A stretch of 64,000 nucleotides of DNA from Gautieria morchelliformis (taxonomy: Eukaryota; Basidiomycota; Agaricomycetes; Gomphales; Gomphaceae). The notes under the pieces were generated by a model. It saw only the letters and a program-made list of their open reading frames with translations, searched no databases and was not told where the DNA came from. Both the position numbers and the translations under genes were made by a program. Shown here piece after piece: positions 46,564 to 57,634 of this stretch. Within the stretch, counting starts at the first letter, position 1; the number at the start of each line of letters is the position of its first letter. The stretch covers positions 186,001-250,000 of the forward strand of contig WHVA01000063.1 in the NCBI GenBank assembly GCA_015179125.1, given 5' to 3'.

Positions 46564-47164
46564 GATATACTTTGTCAACGCATTCGACTGTTTTATCGCC
46601 GCCTTCGAGCGTGACTCCCTTCATTGGCCCGTGTCAACTGTCACTTCAACTGCAGATACACCGATTCCTTGACCGTCAGCATGATTCCAAGCTACATCTG
46701 TAAGTGAGTTCGCTTGTCTGAGGAATGTCGTATTTTCAACACTCCGAGGGGCAAGCAGGCGTGCCTTGCTGTTTTTCATTGAGCCCAGGGCTTTCTGCTG
46801 ATGGGCGCAAGAATGACACCATAACGATCATATCAACATTCGTTTTCATGTGAGTTGGACGTTGATTCTTGGACTTTCTGTAGGCGGTGATGTGCCATCA
46901 TATGACGTATCTTAAATGGCAATTGACCGCCTCTAGATATTGTTTTAGGTCTTGTAGCCTCTTGTAGCCTGCGCGTCTCTTAGATCAAAGTTCTGGGTTA
47001 GAATGTACCCAATGAACCAATTTCTGACCAGGGTGACGGATGGCATCTCTAATGACTTCAACTTACCAGATCACTGACAATGTGGGTGGGCGCGAGGTCG
47101 TAGCTTAAACAACACGCATGACGCAAGGGGCGGAGTATGGTCAAGGTGTCGTATTCGAGAACAT

Positions 47165-47541
47165 TCATCGCCGTGCAATCTGTTTGGTCAGATTGTCGAT
47201 GTACATTTGCAATGTTTGATTCCCCAAGGTAAGTTTATCAACCTCGCCCTGTACTGTTTTGATGCGAGACAACAGCGCTACACGCACCAAAAGGAGTCAA
47301 TAAAGCACTCGGCAAAGAGGTAACTGAGTGGCTCGCGACACGAACATTTGAGATCCTCCTGCGCCGCGACAATGTCCCTGAAGTTTCGAGATCAAAGACT
47401 AGATCTACACAATACTTAGATTGAGGAGTACCTTATGACACGTTCTTTCTTCATTGCATTAGCAATTATATCCCCTGGGTCTGCATCTACGGCTTGTAAA
47501 TCACTCCATGCCGAGGTGTCTCCAAAGGGAACAAATGACAT
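47165..47541 (-). CDS. short coiled-coil (SCOC-type) protein, copy 2, 84 aa
   Basis: This is the duplicate of 44790-45167 with the same three-exon layout and an open frame. Changes are few, for example IKTVQGEVDKLTLGNQTLQM and TKQIARR in the coil. Splice donors and acceptors are kept. It is again head-to-head with a hydrolase, 101 bp between start codons. Confidence 0.82.
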
Positions 47542-47642
47542 GTTCAACGTCTGTGAGTGACCGTGACGGTTGCGTGATGTTCCCGTGACCGCCAGCCGGA
47601 ACTGATGGCAGAAGAGATTCGGCCCTGTACGTACGGTTCTAC
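47542..47642. promoter_or_regulatory. 101-bp divergent promoter, copy 2
   Basis: This is shorter than the copy 1 spacer by about 19 bp and lacks its CACGTG box, but keeps GTGAGTGACCGTGAC and TGTACGTACGGT. Confidence 0.55.
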
Positions 47643-48901
47643 ATGGTTCAGCATTCAAGTTTCTTGAAATTGTCCTTGTCCAATGGCGCTTCCCTGGCTT
47701 ATAATATCTTTGGCTTGGAACAGTTGCAGAAGGGTAACCTGCCGCTCATACTCGTTGGTGGGAGGAGTCACATCAAGACTGATTGGGAGCGCTTGATTCC
47801 ACCGCTATCTCAGAAGCGAGCAGGTCTGTCTTCCTCTTATTTATTATTATTTCCGTGCTCATTGTCAACAGTCCTTGCATATGATCACAGGTTGTGCAAA
47901 CGTGGCCCGGGGTGAATTGCAACTCATGTTGATCGTGTAGGGGAATCGGCGATTCTACTTACTCTACGCCAGACAAGAATGATGATAGCACTATCGTATC
48001 AATGGCTCGTGATCTTCTTGCTCTTGTCGAACATGTAGGTTGGAAAGACGTTAACATCCTGGGCTTTTCCATGGGAGGTAATCGATCGTCAGGCGACTAT
48101 GTATTTTTAATGACCAGTATTAGGTGTTATACTGCAGCAATTGTTGCTCTTCCCTTGTCATGCGACCGAGGCTACCCCTCTTCCCTTCCGTGTACACCAT
48201 GCCTTGCTCACGGGTACCATGTGTTCTCCCATTCAACCTCGACGGGTTTTACCGCCTCCATCTATAATAAACGCCCCTGCTTCGGGTCAACTGATGACGA
48301 CAGAACAAAAGAACGACCTACGTCGTGTAGTCGATGCATCTTTAGGCCCGAAGTGGGTGGCGTTGCCCGAGAACAAAGCCCGATACGAGCTATGGTTAGA
48401 ACGCTCGCTAACTGGAAGGTGAACTATTTCTTCCGTCGTTTTTAATATCATATCAAAATGGCTGACGATGCTCCTAGACCCACACGGACTTTATGTGCGC
48501 ATTTATATTGATCAACCAGGGATTGTGATGCTAATGGAGGGATTATAGTGAAACAGGGGAGGGCGGTGAATTTCTTCACTCCGTGTAATGCATGGGTGTT
48601 CATTAAGCATACGTAGCTCAGAATGTTCAGCTTCCGCGAGGAACTCATCAATATCCCTTCCTCTACCAAAGTGCTCGTGATCCACGGTAGAGAAGACGTC
48701 GTAGTTCCGTTTTCCTATGCAGAGGAGATCCTTCGCTCGATCCCCCACGCTCGTATGGTCGAAATAGGATCTCAACGGGGTCAGGTACCGAACTACGACT
48801 TTGGGCATGTCTGGTATGAATATTTCGAAGTAGATGTCTGGGTCAGGGTTATCGAGGAATTCGTGGATACAAGGGACACATTCCTAACAAGTCGTTTGTA
48901 G
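47643..48901 (+). CDS. alpha/beta hydrolase, copy 2
   Basis: This tandem duplicate of 45288-46563 has the same exon plan. The nucleophile motif GFSMGG, the acidic residue in HGREDVVVP and the histidine in DFGHVW are all kept. Small in-frame differences occur (for example DLRRVVDASLG compared with DLARPMLDASLG). The product should be active. Conservation of both copies suggests either selection or a very recent duplication. Confidence 0.9.
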
Positions 48902-49296
48902 GATATACTTTTTCAAAGCATTCGACTGTTTTATCGCCGCCTTCGAGCGTGACCCCCTTCATTGGCCCGTAGCTTGACTCAACTGTCACTTCAACTGCAG
49001 ATACGCCGATTCCTTGACCGTCAGCATGATTCCAAGCCACATCTGTAAGTGAGTTCGCTTGTCTGAGGAATGTCGTATTTTCAACACTCCGAGGGGCAAG
49101 CAGGTGTGCCTTGCTGTTTTTCATCGAGCCAGGGCTTTCTGTTGATGGGCGCAAGAATGACACCATAACGATCATATCAACATTCGTTTTCATGTGAGTT
49201 GGACGTTGATTCTTGGACTTTCTGTAGGCGGTAATCGGCCATCATATGACGTATCTTAAATGGCAATCGACCACCTCTAGATATTGTTTTTGGGTC

Positions 49297-49536
49297 TTGT
49301 AGCCTGCGCGTCTCTTTATAGATCAAAGTTCTGGGTTAGAATGCAACCAATGAACCAATGTATGACCAGGGTGATGGATGGCATCTCTAATGAGTTCAAC
49401 TTACCAGATCACTGACAATGTGGGTGGGTGCAAGGCGGTAAATGGCTTAAACAACACGCATGACGCAAGGGGCGGAGTATAGTCAAGGTGTCGTATTCGA
49501 GAACATTCATCGCCGTGCAAGCTAGCTGTTTGGTCA
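49297..49536 (-). pseudogene. truncated third unit with the tail of a SCOC gene
   Basis: Sequence matches the 3' flank and the last codons of the SCOC gene, then breaks off at GTTTGGTCAG into unrelated DNA. This marks the right end of the tandem array. Confidence 0.75.
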
Positions 49537-49870
49537 GGAATATAACTATGCATAATTAGGGTGTGAAGCTGGTATACAAGCAGGTGGAGCGGGATACAGT
49601 ATATTAGGATTAGACGGCGCCGCTTCTCTCAATGTACTATATATTGGGACAGACCGCCACGATAGTGAGGATACAACACTAACAGACAACTATAGAAGAC
49701 GCTCACGCTAGGATTTGACAACTTCTCCTCAAAATGAGATTTTGTCCTTCGCTGCGTTTATTGTGTGATGAATTACTGACATACGGCGAGATTGCATTAT
49801 GGAATTACAGTAACCTATCTATTCAATAAAATCCACTATGGAACAGGGCAAGATACAGTTGAAACTGGAT

Positions 49871-50222
49871 CAAGATCCAAAGAGGGTATCGTGACCATTC
49901 GTAAAGTACAGGTCTTCGTAGGAGTAACTCTCTTCTTCCTCTTCAAAACAGGGAAGCGCCATGGGGAGCCAAAATCCAAGCGACTTGGGATCTTCCCGAA
50001 CCGGCGTGTTAGCATCTGATTCTGAAAGCTGAGGCACCTTTGCAGCCGGAACAAGATCCAAAGAGGGTATCGTGACCATTCATAAAGTACAGGTCTTCCT
50101 AGGAGTAACTCTCTTCCTCTTCAAAACAGGGAAAGCGCCAGGGGGTGCCAAAATCCCAACGTATTGGGATCTTCCCGAACCGGCGTTTTAGGATCTGATT
50201 CTGAAAGCTGACGCACCTTTGC
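49871..50222. repeat. 181-bp tandem repeat, two units
   Basis: CAAGATCCAAAGAGGGTATC starts at 49871 and again at 50052; the two units are nearly identical. On the minus strand each codes for a stretch with LSESD, TPVREDP and LGFW, so it duplicates the 3' end of the gene at 50121-50669. Confidence 0.88.
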
Positions 50223-50669
50223 AGTTTTTTTAAGAAACATGCGACCAGATTTCTCAGCATCATAATCTGAGATGGTGGGGATCACGCCAGTATGAAGGTG
50301 CTCGGACTGGAGGATGATGTTGGGGATACAAGGGTGCGGCATGGTGAGCACCCTAACGGTCGAGGAATTGTCCTCGGAGAACATGGACGGTGTGGCTGAC
50401 GAGGAGGGGGAGGAGGAACAGGGCAGAAAGTCCGAGCTATTGCTGATCAATGCAGAGCCACTGGGAGCCCTGCTAACTACGGGCTTCTCGTCAGTGCGCT
50501 GAAAAGGCCATATCATGGGATCAAGCGCGAGCCACGGAGCAGTCGTCAGGTCCTTCTTGAGCTCGACGACGTGTGCCTCGACGCTGGGCAGCTTCACGTC
50601 ACCGTGCCTCACGACGCCACGAATGACCGCCTGCTTCACGGCGACAAGGATTCGGGAGAGTCGGAGCAT
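50121..50669 (-). CDS. unidentified protein with duplicated C-terminal segment
   Basis: The open frame begins at ATG 50669 (MLRLSRILVAVKQAVIRGVV) and runs to 50121, 182 residues. An earlier GTG in frame was ignored. The N-terminus is basic and amphipathic and could be a mitochondrial presequence. The middle is rich in Ser and Pro. The C-terminus (RQLSESDPKTPVREDP) is repeated downstream in the second 181-bp unit. One extra T in the inner unit, compared with the outer one, ends the frame early and leaves the outer acidic end (EEEEESYSYEDLYF) unread. I do not recognise a family. Confidence 0.5.
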   Translation of the reverse strand: MLRLSRILVAVKQAVIRGVVRHGDVKLPSVEAHVVELKKDLTTAPWLALDPMIWPFQRTDEKPVVSRAPSGSALISNSSDFLPCSSSPSSSATPSMFSEDNSSTVRVLTMPHPCIPNIILQSEHLHTGVIPTISDYDAEKSGRMFLKKTAKVRQLSESDPKTPVREDPNTLGFWHPLALSLF

Positions 50670-50729
50670 TTTATGTGAATGGCTAAAAACTTGTGAACGT
50701 GGAAGATGTACGAGAAACACACCATAGAG

Positions 50730-51160
50730 TTGTTGAATAGTGTCTTATGAACAAATGTATGGTCTTACTTTTTTGATATTTCAAGTGTCTACAATAGGGA
50801 ATGCGTTCTGGTGAGATGGCTTAGATGGGCACTTAGAGGTTGCACGGTTTATACTGCCGCTATCTTATCATGGCTCAACCTAATTTTGCGACCATTCATC
50901 AGTGTCTTAAGATAAGTGAGACGCACAAATAAGAACAATGCAAGAGAATGTCTTTGAATTGTTTGTCCTGTGAGCTCGTTGGGGCAAATGGATGGATACA
51001 TACATGAAATGTAAAGATTTATATATGTTCTGGGAACAATAGGAAAGTAGAAACAAGGAGAAAAGGAGAACAAAGGGCTTGACAATGGTACACGCAAACC
51101 TTTGATTACATAAGCAGAACGAACACATAATCAGCTTGTTAGAATTTTGACATCTTGTTG
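50730..51160. other. intergenic, AT-rich, no gene seen
   Basis: No supported gene; open frames on the minus strand are hydrophobic and unbiased. Confidence 0.5.
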
Positions 51161-51169
51161 GGTTGACCA

Positions 51170-51451
51170 ACAAGACCGCTTGCTGAACATGTTCAGGAAT
51201 TGTTTCAGCAAAACGCCAACATCATTGCTCAGATGACCCAGCAAAATGTGCAAACCAATCACGATGTTGCTCAGATGAACAAGACACTTGCTCAGATAAG
51301 CGAAACACTCGTTCAGGTCAATCAATGTTTGCAAACTATGTAAGCCCGTTTAATTTTCCATCACATGATTCACTTTGGGTTCTCACCATTTTTCAGGGAC
51401 AATCTCCTTCCAATCTGGCTATACAACACATCTGCTTTACTTGATAGCCTC
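51170..51451 (+). pseudogene. 3' end of a coiled-coil gene, probable fragment
   Basis: The frame PLAEHVQELFQQNANIIAQM and onward to VNQCLQTM is Gln-rich with heptad spacing. It ends at a good donor (GTAAGC, 51342); the intron closes at TTTTTCAG, and a last exon gives DNLLPIWLYNTSALLDSLI and a stop. No 5' part was found upstream, so this is either the tail of a lost gene or a remnant carried in by a repeat. Confidence 0.45.
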
Positions 51452-51760
51452 ATCTGATACCCTCCTGCAATTGCTCTAGATTCATGTCTCCCAACCACCA
51501 AAGCTGCACTGTGTGACCTTACAGGTATGTGTGTTGCACTGCTTTTTTTTGCTCTTACCTGATTCCATTTAGTTGATCAGTGCAACATTGTTGCAAGAAC
51601 TCTGGGCCTTCAGTTTGAACATGGCACAACTGTGGGTCAATGCTGCCAGCAGATTTCGGATTGCCTTGGATGCGGAATGTCAGTCTAGAACTGTGGGCAT
51701 CAGTGACGCCATGGAGCTGGGATGCAGAACTCAATTTTGGGGGTAGCAGTGCACACAATC

Positions 51761-51976
51761 TGTAAAGGTGTCGATCTTAAGACCTTGTATCACAAGGGTA
51801 CAACAGAACTTGACCAGTGTGTGGTATTCTGAATGCTATGTAGTGACAGGTAAGAGTAAGATGCGATGGGGACCGCTGACCAGTTCCCATGCATAAACTA
51901 TACAGTGGGTCCGTAAGGGGCCCACTGGGATTAGGTAATAACTAGTATACATACATGGATACATAGGTTATTTACA
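51761..51976 (-). repeat. 3' LTR of A2
   Basis: This is a 216-bp LTR with termini TGTAAA and TTTACA, homologous in reverse to 7466-7678, followed by the complement of the purine-rich tract (CCTTCCCCCTC). Confidence 0.88.
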
Positions 51977-52233
51977 CCTTCCCCCTCTATAGACAACTAT
52001 GGGGAGCTGTTTAGGACTCATGGAGGCCATCCATGATGGCATCCTCTAGTGATTCCGATACGATGACATCGTCATTGTATGGGGGTGGTGGAGCACGCGG
52101 CTCCGCCGGGGGCACCTCCGCATCCGCGGGGGTGGTTGGGTGAGGTGGCTCTACCTCACCACTGGCGGGGGCTTCCGCTTGGTTGGCGAGGCCGGTGTCC
52201 TCGCGGAGCATGGCTCGACGGCCAGGTCATTGG

Positions 52234-55011
52234 TGTTAGGAATTGGACTGTATGGTATTCTGTCACCCCCTCACCCAGTTTGATCCACCAGTTACTTACC
52301 ACTACTTCCCCTCCATGAGTTTCCATCACCCCGCGAGTCAAACGAGTCCACCAAGGCGCGCATGCACGCAGTGAGTCGAGTCGAGTCGAGTCAAGTCGAG
52401 CCGAGTTGAGGAGCCACGTGAGCCCATGTGAGCTCATGGGCTCACAATGCCGCATATACATCGCAGATCAGCCGGACGATTGAGTCTCATCTATTTTCTC
52501 TCTACCTCTGCACCTGACCTGACCCTGTACCATTTTGTGATCACATCATGTTGCTCCACAATATGTACACATAGGTAGTTCCATCTTCCCGATCTACCCC
52601 ATGAACGCTCCACACCCATCTCTAACCCTCGGCCCACCATCTTCTGACCTTCCTCTCGCCCATGCCCCCTCAATCTCATTGTTAGTCACCCTAGTTATGC
52701 TTGTATAAAAGGCAGAACACTGTTCCCAATTAAACCACCACTTCTGCTGGTCATTTCCCCCGGCGCTCGAGTTCTAAGCGCATCGAGTCCTAACTGAAAT
52801 ATTCCGGGTCACTCCAGACCCTAATCCCTTAGCTACACTTAGTAGCACACTCCATAGTTACTCGGTATTCTTTACAGATTAAAAGTCTCATGGATTCCCG
52901 AGCCGGCATCCATTTGTTCATCATCATAGATGGCGGGCTCTACGTACATACATCTGAACGATCCCTATCTAATCATTCATCAAGCCTCGACGGCATGTTC
53001 ATTGTCGTCGACTCCGTCGAAGAATCATTCCTTCAACTTCTGTTCATCCCTCTGTCTGTGGACCAAGTTGGGCACTACAGGAATACACTACACAGCATAC
53101 CATCGTATTCCCGACACCACATATTCTCAACGGCATGCCCACGCCATACATGATGTGGCACACCACATGTCCATTGTCCACACCGTCAATGCCACTCAGA
53201 GAATCGGGTCCACTGTGCGAGACTGTCTCCCGGAGACTCCCGGAGACTCGGCTGAGACTGCCGCAGCCAAACAGTGATCCATCATCTACTGACACCCTCA
53301 ACGCGTCCACAAAGTAAACCCATCCCCGTTCCTTGCCGTACTTGTCAAAACTCAGTGCATCACAGAGGAACGTGTGTACATGTAGAGGCAGTTCGGATGG
53401 TGGTGAACGGACATCTAACTGCTGGAATGAAATAGCGGGTTTGAGGAGGATGGCGAACTTGGCGAACCACAGCGAGTCACACAATGAGCCATGTAGACAC
53501 CGTTCTGGGGGCTGATCCATTTGCTGCAGTGTGTCTCCCAGGCTGACCGTCTTCACCTGGCGTTGCCACCCAAACTCCTTAAAATACATAAAACATCCTT
53601 ATTTCATAGATTTGCCCATCTTACAAATATAGATGAAAAAGCTAGTACCTGACCGTCCGATCAAGGGGGTACTGTTTGTTCAGGCACGGGTCTCCCTGAG
53701 TCTCTGAGAGACTGTCTCGCGCAGCGGACCGTATGTCCTCATGCCGCTGGACTCACACACCGCCGGCAAGCTCACTCAAGGGGAGTTTCGATGTTTCTAC
53801 AGACTCACAGTGTCTTGTGCCCATAACTAGGGACTCTCAAGACGTTTCTAGATATTCCTGGATGGCACACAAGCCCCAAACACCGCCCAATGTCATCCAT
53901 CATCGCATCCGCCCTCCTGCTCGCTCCAGACCACCCCGGACGATAGCACTGGCTTCAAGGGGAGTATATTCACCTCCAGGAGACATCCAGAAGCTCCCAG
54001 GCCTCTCCTTTTGACGCGTAAGCCGCACCGGCCATGCAGCATTTGTCGTCTCATGATTGTGACCTGACCCGGGCATGCCACCCCACTCAGGAACTGCACC
54101 ACTCACAATCGATCAAAAACTTCACACCGGCCTTCATCCCGTTCACTGCCACACCGTCAACACCGTTTCCATCGTGTCCACTCTATTTTCACTACATCCG
54201 CGCTCCAGATCATCCCAGGACAGCGCGGATGACAGTGCACCCTTCAAGGGGAGTGTACCCATGTCTGTGAGCCGCCAAGCGTTCCTCAGACCCCTCCTTC
54301 TGTTGCACAAGTCGCGCCGGCCGTGCAGTTTTCATTTCCTCGCGATCATGGCCCTCAAAGGGCTTCTCACACTATTACGGATCTCACGTGTTCAGGTCAT
54401 CGTTTAAGCACCGATCGCCGCATCCATACTGACCCTGGACCCCTTCTTTCACATACCCGTGATCCGTTCACTGTTCACCACCGCGTTTTTCGTTATAAAC
54501 AACACTGGCAACCTCACCCCATGCAGTATCATCGCCATATATAGTGCAGAGGCCACTGTTTTCTATTCCACTGGCATCCAAGGCATCTCCAGAGCGTTCA
54601 CAGTGCAGTTGTCAACCCATGTGATGCTTCTCTTCGCACTGACAACTCTAGTATTCATTTCCATGAGGACAGTGCCGTATTCGACCCCCCACACTGTTTA
54701 TGTTGCCGCTACATTCGTCATCACCTGCCAAAACCATTCATTGTTTGCCATGGTACCCTATTACCTTCACCACCATGTCCTTCGATCTTTTGCAAACGCT
54801 CCCATCCCCTAGAGCCTCTACGGGCATGTAAGGTTTGAAGGGGAGTGTTATTAATGGTGAAGATAATTCTAGAGCGAGATCCAAAGCTGCGCTTCGGGTC
54901 CCTGACCGAGATATGAGCACTGGTGCATGATAATGCGCCGGCGGCACTTGATTTCCCTGTGACCCTTCTACATACTATCAAAGCGCCTGTCAAGATTGGT
55001 TTTTAGGCGTT
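52234..55011. mobile_element. unclassified repeat material inserted in A2
   Basis: A junction with A2 lies at about 52233/52234, where a TGTTAGGAATTGG terminus begins. The first part has LTR-like features: a (GTCGA)n-like microsatellite near 52372-52405 and a TATA box (TATAAAAG) near 52705. A minus-strand frame at 53044-53589 (IQ-free, containing FQQLDVRSPPSELPLHVHTF) looks protein-like but is unidentified. The right part is a degenerate tandem array with recurring CAAGGGGAGT. It could be a non-autonomous LTR element; the second terminus was not found. Confidence 0.5.
53777..54846. repeat. degenerate tandem array with a recurring polypurine motif
   Basis: CAAGGGGAGT is found at 53777-53786, 53956-53965 and 54245-54254, and GAAGGGGAGT at 54837-54846. 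Around the second and third, about 120 bp align (TTCAAGGGGAGT, then GCGCCGGCCGTGCAG or a similar form). The last copy is followed directly by TGTTATTAATGG, which resembles an LTR start. Confidence 0.6.
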
Positions 55012-56010
55012 AATATCGTGTATTAGTGAACACAGCGAATGCCCGAATGACTTGTGTGAATAAGTATGCCGTTCGGCGAATAGGTGAACCAATAAATGTT
55101 CACAAGATAAGAGGGCTGCCTGAGCAGAGCTCGCCCTATCTACAGTCGTAGCGAAAAAGCCCGTGGCACTTGAGTATGTAATGTGCAAGGTGTCACGGAA
55201 GGGTTGTCTAAGTAGCGACAATCACTTCGCCGGCGAAGGTGCTCCTTCGGAGCCCTTCTCCGTCAGCACAGAAAATAGTTCGAAGGCTAAGGTAACAAAG
55301 ATGAAGTATGAGAACTCACCAGTGATGCCTAAGTCCTCTTCTGGTTGAAGATAGAAATCTCCAGGAGAAGGCTCAAAACGATGATCACAGTGAGGTCAAG
55401 TTTGCACAAGATGGATGACGTATGATAATTGAACTGGAGAATATACATGCGAATTTAAACTACTTATATCGAATGCTCGTAAGGTATCAGCGAATAGGAA
55501 AGAGGCGGTCGTGAGTCAGGGTTGGATAGGGGTGCGCAGTCATGATACTAAGTAGATGGAATAAACATACAATAGAGTGAGGGAAGAGTGCGAACATGAA
55601 ACAGCGGAGAGTAAAGGTGGCAAAGGCACCTATGTACGAAACCATGTCTTGGGACCCGCATACATGCTACCCTGCACAGACTCTTCGTCTACTGGGTTGA
55701 TCCCGCACGACCTACGGAAGGGACGTCCCGTGAACACACTTTGGCCATATGAACACCCGAAGGGGTTGGATTAAGAAGATGATGGGGTTAGTGATGAACC
55801 ATCGCGCCGGGTAAATGGTATCGATCGTATTTGATGGCGTGCCTGCTGGCGAAATGTGCGAGCAGCGAATAGCGGTTCGGAGAATGGGGCGAACAGCGGA
55901 TAGAGTGGATGTAGAGGAGGAGTGGTCGGAGGGTGAGGCAAACTCTGGCGAAGATGCTAGGGAGTGACAAGGGGGAACATAGAGGCAGTGGGGTAAGAGA
56001 AATAGACAGG
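55012..56010. repeat. dispersed repeat R, copy 2, with LTR-like left part
   Basis: The part from about 55720 to 56010 matches 7679-7960. The part before it contains a minus-strand TATA-like box (TATAAGTAG near 55462) and no gene. The repeat ends exactly where A2 pol sequence resumes at 56011. Confidence 0.6.
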
Positions 56011-57204
56011 TCATGACAGCGCCACTACGTGGTCCGGGTGATTGTCATCACTCGTGTCGCTCTCGTAGTAGCACGACAGGCAGTCTGCTACCTTTTTCTC
56101 TACACCGTCAACATGTACGGTGTTGAAGTTGAAATGGGATAGAAACTCCCACCATCTGACCTGGCGGTCAGATAGGCTCTTCTGGGTCTCAAAGTATTTG
56201 AGCCCTTTGTGGTCTGTGATGAGGGTGAACCTTCGTCCCAGTAGTTTATCCTCCCATTTCATGAGAGCCTCGAGCACCGCGATTGTCTCATGCTCGTGAG
56301 TCCGGTAGTGTTGCTGAGCAACACTGAACTTCTTTGACAAGAAGCCGGCTGGCCGACAGGTTTTCCAGTTGGGGCCTTGGCTGTAGACCGCACCGACACC
56401 GGCTTTTGACCCATCGGTGATCACCCAGATTGGCTCTGGGAACCGTGTGTCAATTGGACACAGGATCAGGGCCTTACAGGCCAACGCCTTAATGTTTTGC
56501 CAGCATTTGTCTAGTAGTGGAGTCCATTTGAATGGACAATTGTTACATGCACAACCCCACAAGGGGGTCGTGTATGCGCTAACATCTGGCATGTAATGTG
56601 CCAGGTATTGTACTAGCCCGAGGAAACACTGGATGTTGTTGAATGTCCATGGCCTTCGCCACTCACAAATGCGTTGCATTTTGTCCTCATCGGCGTGTAC
56701 ACCTTGCCCATCAATGATGTGGCCGAGGCACTCCATTCAGATGGAATAGAGATCAACCTTTTTCTTGCTCAAAAAAAGGTGGTTCTTCCTCAGTGTGTCA
56801 AAGACAATATAGAGGTGCTCCTCATGCTCTTGTATTGAGAGAGAGAAAATGAACATATCATCCATGTATACATGGATGAAGCGACCTATGCAGTCGCGGA
56901 AGATGGCTGTCATCAGCCGTTGGAATGTTGACGGGGTGTTGCTGCCTCCCATCTGGATTACCTGGCTCCTGAAGGTGCCAAGGATCATAGCAAAAGCAGT
57001 CTTTGCTATGTGATCCAGATGAATCTGGATCTGCTCATATGCTTCGGACATATCAAGTTTCGTGCGATACCGGCAGTGAGCCATGTCGCTGCAGATGATG
57101 TCCTGATCTGGGAAGGGCATAACGTCCTTCACAGTGTTCTCTTTCTGCTGGCACAGATCAAAAATGGTTCGTAGTGTACCATTCTTCTTCAGCAGGCACA
57201 GCAT
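56011..57204 (-). mobile_element. RNase H and RT region of A2
   Basis: Minus-strand matches to A1 pol cover RT (YMDDMFIF) and RNase H (ITDGSKA...). Broken; described as a fossil. Confidence 0.88.
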
Positions 57205-57634
57205 GGGTACGGCCTGCTGTGCAACTGCCAGGATCCACCACTTTGCAGTGGTGTAGCATTCTATCTTTGCCGACAGTTCCTCTCAGAAATGTTCTGGGCA
57301 CTTCGGTAGTCGATACCGCATGTGTTTGTTGGGATCTATGAGATTGATCTCATGGTTGATCTCCCACAGTGGCGGTTTCTAATGGAATTCCACTGACTAG
57401 GTCAGTGATTCTTTCCATCCATTCCTCACGGAGGCAAGGGATGTCGTCATCCGTGAGGATGACGGTGGTGGTTGGCTTAGAGGCCATTAGGTGCTGTGTG
57501 CATCTATTAGGTCCCGTGGCGTGCGGGACCACCTGTCTTTTCCCCAATGCTTTCACCATCAGGTGAGAGCGCCTCTCCCTATGGTTGTAGGGGGAGCTCG
57601 AGGACGAGTCGTTATGTGACTTGTCCTCCTGGCT

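Larger units (their letters stand above)
44570..49536. repeat. tandem array of the SCOC/hydrolase gene pair, about 2.1 units
   Basis: Unit 1 runs from about 44570 to 46960, unit 2 from about 46960 to 49296, and a truncated unit 3 from 49297 to 49536. Each begins near CTTGTAGCCTGCG and continues AAAGTTCTGGGTTAGAATG. Units 1 and 2 each carry one reverse SCOC gene and one forward alpha/beta hydrolase gene. Unit 3 stops about 30 bp inside the last SCOC exon. Confidence 0.9.
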
